A DNA stretch of 10,239 bases from Candidatus Abyssobacteria bacterium SURF_5 (GTDB lineage: Bacteria > Abyssobacteria > SURF-5): positions 1 through 10,239 of the forward strand of contig QZKU01000020.1 of assembly GCA_003598085.1 (NCBI GenBank), read 5' to 3'. Both the position numbers and the translations under genes were made by a program. Shown in pieces: positions 5,991 to 10,239 of the stretch. Every line of letters begins with the position of its first letter. Position 1 is the first letter of the stretch. The notes beneath the pieces are model-generated. The model made no database searches. It had not been told where the DNA came from and saw nothing but the letters and a program-made list of their open reading frames with translations.

Positions 5991-7172
5991 GTGAGCGCGC
6001 AGAAAAACATGTACCCGATGGTGGTCAGCAAGAGCCTGAGTTTCCCGTTTTCGAAGGGGATTCTGTCGCAGGCGCTGATCGCGATCGGAATGAAGCCGAA
6101 CGAGGCTTACAAGGTGGCCGAGAAGATTGAGGCACGGCTGCTCAAGCGCAAGTCGCCTCGCATCGAGAAGGATCAGCTTAAGCGCGTGGTTTACAATGAA
6201 CTGCGACGCGAACACGGGCCTGATCTCGCGAAAAAGTATCTGGAATGGAAGAAGATCACGTCTTCGCTCGTGGTGAAAGAAGGAAGTTCCGGAGTTCCGT
6301 TCTCGAAAGGGATTTTGTCGCAATCGTTGCAGGCGGCGGGGATAGAACCGAATATCTCGCATTCGCTGGCCGTCACCATTGAGAAAACGCTGCTTCGCCG
6401 GGAGAGTCTGGAGGTGACGCGAACGGAGTTGCGGGACCTCACCGTCGGGACTCTGCGCAGGAAGTACGGGTCGGCCTATGCCAATCGATATCTGCTGTGG
6501 CGGCGGCTGAAGAAGCCCGCGCGTCCCCTCATCATCCTGATCGGCGGCACAGCCGGAACCGGCAAGTCCACAATCGGGGTGGAACTCGCGCACCGGCTCG
6601 GGATCACCCGGGTCATCTCGACCGATTCGGTTCGCGAGGTCATGCGGATCATGTTTTCCACCGAGTTAATGCCCACGATTCACAAGTCTTCCTTCGATGC
6701 CTGGCGGGCTTATGACTGGCCAAGGGGCATCAAGGATGACGTCGTTATTGCCGCCTTCATGGAACAGGCCTTGCGCGTGTCGGCTGGTGTATACGCTCTG
6801 ATGGATCGCGCCTTGAACGAAAAAATCAGCACAATTCTCGACGGCGTTCATCTTGTGCCGGGCTTCATAAAGCGCGATTACGGCGGCGATGCGCTCGTGT
6901 GCAAACTCGTCATTACGACAGAGGACGAGGACGTTCATCGCGAACGTTTTCTTATTCGCAGCGAGCAGACTTCCACTCGCAGCGCTGACAAGTACCTGAA
7001 GAACTTTGAGGCGATCAGAAGAATTCAGGATTTCATTGTGTTACAGGCGCACATGCACGGCGTGCCCGTTTTCGACAACGAAAGCTTCGACCAGACCGTG
7101 ACCACTATCGTCAAATACCTTACGGACTTGATCAAGAACCACGATAGAACGTACCTTCATATGGCGAAATGA
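5991..7172 (+). CDS. 2-phosphoglycerate kinase with two tandem ATP-cone domains
   Basis: This 393-residue enzyme is predicted to phosphorylate 2-phosphoglycerate with ATP to 2,3-diphosphoglycerate, the first committed step to cyclic 2,3-diphosphoglycerate. Residues about 17-89 and 102-173 are two copies of an ATP-cone-like module; each starts with PFSKGILSQ and ends with L-x-W-[KR]-[KR]. The kinase domain follows: Walker A GTAGTGKST (186-194), then ISTDSVREVMR, ILDGVHLVPGF and the C-terminal RSEQTSTRSADKYL stretch, all typical of archaeal 2-phosphoglycerate kinase. As I recall, archaeal enzymes are about 300 residues with one ATP-cone, so the second copy explains the extra length. The GTG start is supported by AAGGAG 10 bases upstream. 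The stop overlaps the next start by 4 bases (ATGA, 7169-7172), implying translational coupling. Identification is strong, helped by the next gene. Confidence 0.9.
   Translation: MSAQKNMYPMVVSKSLSFPFSKGILSQALIAIGMKPNEAYKVAEKIEARLLKRKSPRIEKDQLKRVVYNELRREHGPDLAKKYLEWKKITSSLVVKEGSSGVPFSKGILSQSLQAAGIEPNISHSLAVTIEKTLLRRESLEVTRTELRDLTVGTLRRKYGSAYANRYLLWRRLKKPARPLIILIGGTAGTGKSTIGVELAHRLGITRVISTDSVREVMRIMFSTELMPTIHKSSFDAWRAYDWPRGIKDDVVIAAFMEQALRVSAGVYALMDRALNEKISTILDGVHLVPGFIKRDYGGDALVCKLVITTEDEDVHRERFLIRSEQTSTRSADKYLKNFEAIRRIQDFIVLQAHMHGVPVFDNESFDQTVTTIVKYLTDLIKNHDRTYLHMAK
6039..6509 (+). repeat. Tandem ATP-cone duplication inside the kinase gene
   Basis: The units are at 6039-6257 and 6294-6509. 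They share FPFSKGILSQAL versus VPFSKGILSQSL at their starts and LEWKKI versus LLWRRL at their ends. The DNA is still similar around 6046-6070 and 6298-6321 but synonymous sites have diverged, so the duplication is not recent. Confidence 0.75.
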
Positions 7173-8542
7173 AAGCGTTATTCCTCATCGACGGAGAGCA
7201 CTATATCCCTGTTAATCGAGACGGCATTTCTTCGGTGGCGCGCAGCCGCGGGTATGAGGCTACGGCGGCCGCATTTATCGGAGGCATGGAGAAGATCGGG
7301 ACGCCGGAGGATTTGAAAGCGCTGGGGCTGCCCGTCACCATCGAGAAGGACCCGTTTACAGCCATAACGGCGGCAATCGAACGGCACCGGCCGGACATCG
7401 TTGTCGACTTGAGCGACGAGCCGGTCGTCAGCAGCCGCAGGCGCTTCGAGTTCGCCAATTTGATCATTTCACACGACATCCCGTATGAGGGCGCCGATTT
7501 TCGATTCGACCCCCCGCGGTATGAAACCGTGTGCAAGAAGCCCTCGCTTTCTGTGGGCGGCACAGGCAAGCGCGTGGGCAAGACGGCGCTGGCCGCATTC
7601 GTCGCCCGCGCCTTGAACGGGCAAGAGAATGTTCGAGCGTCGTTTACTCCGTGCATCGTCACCATGGGGCGCGGCGGCCCTCCTCAGCCGGAGGTGATCG
7701 AAGGCGGGAAAATCCGGCTGACGCCGGAGCATCTGCTGGCGGAAAGCAGGAGAGGCAAGCATGCGGCAAGCGACCACTATGAGGACGCCCTGATGACGCG
7801 GCTGACCACCGTCGGATGCCGCAGATGCGGCGGCGGTTTTTCGGGGGTGGTCTTTGTTTCGGTCGTTCCGGAAGGCGCGAAGGTGGCGAATGAACTGCCG
7901 TGCGATTTCATTGTGTTCGAGGGCAGCGGTGCGTCCATGCCCCCCGTTGCGACGGATGCGTGGATCATGGCGGTCGGCGCGAACCAGGCGATCGAATACA
8001 TCACCGGCTATATGGGGCCGTATCGCATTCGTAAGAGCGACCTGTGCGTCCTGACCATGTGCGAGGAGCCGTTGGCCGATAAACAGAAGATCGCCGAAAT
8101 GGAAGCCGCCATCTACCGGGTGAATCCTTCGATCCGGCTCGTGAAAACCATCTTCCGGCCGAAGCCGCTCGAGGAAATCGGGGGAGAGAGGGTTGTCCTT
8201 ACGACGACCGCGCCGCCGGCTGCCGGAGAGAAGATCCGCGAGAGTCTGGAGCGGGAATACCGGTGCGATGTAGTGGCCATGAGTCATCATCTTTCACATC
8301 GACCGAAGCTGCGGGAGGATCTTGCCGCGGTTCTCGCGACAGAGAAGCCTACTGTCCTGTTGACGGAAGTAAAAGCAGCCGCGATCGACGTCGTCACTGC
8401 GATCGGCCTTGAGGCCGGCCTGCGCGTCGTATACGCGGATAATATACCGATTCCGTTGGAAGGCGAACCCGACCTGTCTGAATCGGTCCTTCATGTGGCC
8501 CATTCGGCTGTTCAACGATTTACCGCGAAGGAAGCCAGATGA
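7169..8542 (+). CDS. cpgS: Cyclic 2,3-diphosphoglycerate synthetase
   Basis: This 457-residue protein, close to the 460 or so of the Methanothermus fervidus enzyme, is predicted to close 2,3-diphosphoglycerate into cyclic 2,3-diphosphoglycerate using ATP. Family signs include the N-terminal MKALFLIDGEHYIP, DLSDEPVVS, the glycine-rich nucleotide loop SVGGTGKRVGKTA (S128-A140), TMGRGGPPQPE, TVGCRRCGGGFSG and the conserved FEGSGASMPPV. The nucleotide loop is a deviant Walker A with an extra residue compared with GxxxxGKT. In methanogens the product is a potassium-linked thermoprotectant and phosphate store; here its role is inferred. The gene starts inside the stop of the kinase gene (ATGA, 7169) and ends overlapping the mutase start (ATGA, 8539). 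Its substrate-making kinase is immediately upstream, which strongly supports the assignment. Confidence 0.92.
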   Translation: MKALFLIDGEHYIPVNRDGISSVARSRGYEATAAAFIGGMEKIGTPEDLKALGLPVTIEKDPFTAITAAIERHRPDIVVDLSDEPVVSSRRRFEFANLIISHDIPYEGADFRFDPPRYETVCKKPSLSVGGTGKRVGKTALAAFVARALNGQENVRASFTPCIVTMGRGGPPQPEVIEGGKIRLTPEHLLAESRRGKHAASDHYEDALMTRLTTVGCRRCGGGFSGVVFVSVVPEGAKVANELPCDFIVFEGSGASMPPVATDAWIMAVGANQAIEYITGYMGPYRIRKSDLCVLTMCEEPLADKQKIAEMEAAIYRVNPSIRLVKTIFRPKPLEEIGGERVVLTTTAPPAAGEKIRESLEREYRCDVVAMSHHLSHRPKLREDLAAVLATEKPTVLLTEVKAAAIDVVTAIGLEAGLRVVYADNIPIPLEGEPDLSESVLHVAHSAVQRFTAKEAR

Positions 8543-9792
8543 AAACGACTCGCAAAGCGATCATGTTGATTATCGACGGTCTCGGCGACAGGCCAATCAA
8601 AGAACTGGGGAATCTCACGCCTCTCGAAGCCGCAGACACTCCTTGCTTTGATCGTTTGGCCAGGGAGGGGATCACCGGATTGATGGACCCTCTGTCGCCC
8701 GGCATTCGAGTTGGAACCGATGTAGGGCATCTGGCGCTGTTCGGGTACAACCCGCTCAAGGTGTATTGGGGACGCGGGCCGATCGAGGCTTCCGGCGTGG
8801 GAATCTCGCTCAAGCCCGGCGATGTCGCCTTCCGATGCAATTTCGCGACAGTGAATGATAATCTCATTGTCATCGACCGGCGGGCCGGACGCATCCGCCA
8901 TACAGAGGCATTGGCCGCCGCTCTGAATGGTATTCCTCTCGGAAACGGGGTGCGCGCCGTTTTTCGCCCGGCCACCGAGCACAGGGCGGTTCTGGTGTTG
9001 AGCGGCGAGCGACTCTCGGCCGAGGTGACCGATTCCGATCCGGGCCCGTCGAGTGAGGGGGAACCTCTCCGGGAGGTAAGGCCGAAACGGCCGGGCCAGC
9101 CGCTGGCGGAGAAGACGGCTCATTTGGTGAACGAATTCGTCCGGAAATCTCATGAAATCCTGCAGAGCCACGAAATCAATCGCGAGCGCGTGAGAAAGGG
9201 ATTGCTTCCGGCCAATATCGTTATCACGCGAGGGGCCGGCATGGCAGTAAAGATGCGCAGTATTGCCGAGCGGTTCGATATCAAAGGAAGCTGCATCACG
9301 GGGGAAAGCACGGTGGTCGGAATCGCGCAGATGGCGGGCTTCAAAGTTCTCACGAATGAGAAGCTCACGGCGAATATCGATACCGATCTGGAGGAAAAGG
9401 CGCGCCTCGCCGTCGAGGCTTTGAAGGAGACTGACCTTGTCGTGATTCACGTCAAGGCCGCCGATTTGATGGCTCACGATAACAAACCGAGGGAAAAACT
9501 GGCTTTCATCGAGCGTACCGATGGAATGCTTCAAACAATACTTAACGAAGTCGAACACCCCAACGAAACCTACGTGGCGATTACCGCAGATCATTCCACC
9601 CCCTGCTCGATCGGCGAACACAGCGCCGATCCTGTTCCCGTGTTGATCCACGGAGAAGGCGTTCTTGCGGATTCGGTTGAAGCATACGGCGAGCGGGCAT
9701 GCGCGCGCGGGGGGCTCTGCCGAATCAGGGCCAACGATTTTCTGCTTTCGCTGCTCGACCTGATGGGAGCCACGTATCGGTTCGGAAGCTGA
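8539..9792 (+). CDS. apgM: Archaeal-type 2,3-bisphosphoglycerate-independent phosphoglycerate mutase
   Basis: This 417-residue enzyme of the alkaline phosphatase superfamily interconverts 3- and 2-phosphoglycerate through a phospho-enzyme using two divalent metals. Metal and active-site positions are visible: D13 (LIIDGLGDRP), VGTDVGHLALFGY with T60 at the nucleophile position, GRGPIE (78-83), D309 and H313 (AADLMAHD), D351/H352 (TADHSTP) and H361 (EHSADPVPVLIHG). Archaeal ApgM usually has Ser in a GSD-type motif; here it is Thr, which other enzymes of the superfamily use. The length is normal for ApgM. AAGGAAG at 8528-8534 is the ribosome binding site and the start overlaps the cpgS stop. 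In this operon it would supply 2-phosphoglycerate to the kinase; it may also serve glycolysis. The family is certain; the physiological direction is inferred. Confidence 0.92.
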   Translation: MKTTRKAIMLIIDGLGDRPIKELGNLTPLEAADTPCFDRLAREGITGLMDPLSPGIRVGTDVGHLALFGYNPLKVYWGRGPIEASGVGISLKPGDVAFRCNFATVNDNLIVIDRRAGRIRHTEALAAALNGIPLGNGVRAVFRPATEHRAVLVLSGERLSAEVTDSDPGPSSEGEPLREVRPKRPGQPLAEKTAHLVNEFVRKSHEILQSHEINRERVRKGLLPANIVITRGAGMAVKMRSIAERFDIKGSCITGESTVVGIAQMAGFKVLTNEKLTANIDTDLEEKARLAVEALKETDLVVIHVKAADLMAHDNKPREKLAFIERTDGMLQTILNEVEHPNETYVAITADHSTPCSIGEHSADPVPVLIHGEGVLADSVEAYGERACARGGLCRIRANDFLLSLLDLMGATYRFGS

Positions 9793-9796
9793 CGGT

Positions 9797-10239
9797 ATGC
9801 TTCTGGCAAAAGACATAATGACGCGCGACGTCATCACGATCCATTATTCAGCCTCGATTCGAGATCTGTCCAAGCTTCTTTCCGAGAGAGGGATCACGGG
9901 CGTGCCGGTAACGGATGAGAATAACCGGCTGCTCGGCATGATTTCGATGCGGGATGTAATCCGGGAGGAGGTTCGCCGGCTCGGGGCATCTTTCGACTAT
10001 CAGGATATCCACGAACTATTTTCGGCTGCGCTCGCAACCGAAGAGAGTGAGGCTCCGGGGCCCCAGCTTTGGGTCGAGGAGATCATGTCGAGAAACCTGT
10101 ACACGGCAACTGAAACGACGCCGGTGTGCGAGATCTGCCGTTTGACTCATTTTCGACAGTTTGAAAAATTAAGCTATTTTGTATCAAGAACTTACAGAGA
10201 CAGAAAAAGCTCTAGGCACTACATTTTCTCTGGCTCTCT
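9797..10239 (+). CDS. CBS-domain protein, second CBS interrupted, open at window edge
   Basis: Translation from ATG 9797 gives 147 residues without a stop before the window ends. Residues 1-60 form a typical CBS domain: AKDIMTRDVITI, then ERGITGVPVTDENNRLLGMISMRDV. A linker follows, and a second CBS domain begins at residue 92 (WVEEIMSRNLYTATETTPVCEICRL). At about residue 115 the expected CBS sequence stops and is replaced by unrelated, basic residues from AT-rich DNA. CBS pairs bind adenine nucleotides or SAM and act as energy sensors. The ribosome binding site GGAAG (9784-9788) lies 8 bases before the start, and the gene begins 4 bases after apgM, so it belongs to the operon. Either the native gene is disrupted by an insertion, or the last ~99 bases are an assembly overlap into a repeat. 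Confidence 0.75.
   Translation, partial: MLLAKDIMTRDVITIHYSASIRDLSKLLSERGITGVPVTDENNRLLGMISMRDVIREEVRRLGASFDYQDIHELFSAALATEESEAPGPQLWVEEIMSRNLYTATETTPVCEICRLTHFRQFEKLSYFVSRTYRDRKSSRHYIFSGS
10141..10239. mobile_element. Possible insertion-sequence end or repeat at the contig edge
   Basis: From about 10141 the GC content falls from about 60% (previous 100 bases) to about 34%, exactly where the second CBS domain loses its family pattern. On the minus strand one frame is open from the window edge for 18 codons to a TGA complementary to about 10185-10187, followed by AT-rich sequence up to the junction. That layout fits the 3' end and terminal region of a transposase gene. No transposase motif, terminal repeat or target duplication can be verified, so this is tentative. 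Confidence 0.3.

Noticed and set aside
7550-7585. Frameshift or defect in the cDPG synthetase nucleotide loop because GGTGKRVGKT is not a standard Walker A
   Set aside because: The deviant loop with GKT is, to my knowledge, normal for this family, and the reading frame is intact throughout.
8512-9837. Long minus-strand frame (441 codons) antisense to apgM
   Set aside because: The plus-strand gene has all ApgM active-site residues; the antisense product has no recognisable fold and a shadow-type composition.

Overview
The window looks bacterial. Three sigma70-type promoters with TTGACA -35 boxes can be read directly, one of them with both hexamers identical to consensus. Genes are tightly packed, and MarC-family and SLC13/ArsB-type membrane proteins are present. 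Most of the coding sequence is GC-rich, while the first ~100 and last ~99 bases are AT-rich (about 38% and 34% GC by hand count). I cannot name the lineage. A deep-branching or Desulfobacterota-like anaerobe would fit, but that is a guess. The odd length and AT-rich ends suggest a complete metagenomic contig that stops at repeats.

Left part (1-4528, + strand). A consensus promoter drives a MarC-family membrane protein (187-807). It is followed closely by an SLC13/ArsB-type anion permease (853-2124, TTG start) and a 780-residue membrane protein with a spermidine-synthase-like domain between two blocks of about seven membrane segments (2186-4528). The aminopropyltransferase motif of the last protein has Asn where the catalytic Asp should be.

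Middle (4489-5990). A radical SAM protein lies on the minus strand. It converges with, and overlaps by 40 bp, the end of the spermidine-synthase-like gene. Its cysteine triad is CX8CX2C rather than CX3CX2C, and a second triad CX10CX2C sits near the C-terminus. Its promoter is divergent from the next operon's promoter, and the space between them holds inverted repeats.

Right part (5991-10239, + strand). This is the highlight: a translationally coupled operon for cyclic 2,3-diphosphoglycerate (cDPG), a solute known from thermophilic methanogens. The genes are a 2-phosphoglycerate kinase with two tandem ATP-cone domains, cDPG synthetase, and an archaeal-type cofactor-independent phosphoglycerate mutase (ApgM) with Thr at the nucleophile position. 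The first two junctions are ATGA overlaps. Together the enzymes could run 3-phosphoglycerate to 2-phosphoglycerate to 2,3-diphosphoglycerate to cDPG. A CBS-domain gene starts 4 bases after apgM. Its second CBS domain is lost where the sequence switches abruptly to AT-rich DNA at about 10141. The two ATP-cones and the CBS protein suggest, as inference, that cDPG production is controlled by adenylate status.

No rRNA, tRNA, CRISPR array or clear terminator was seen. No gene-free stretch exceeds 300 bases; the longest are 1-186 and about 5770-5990.
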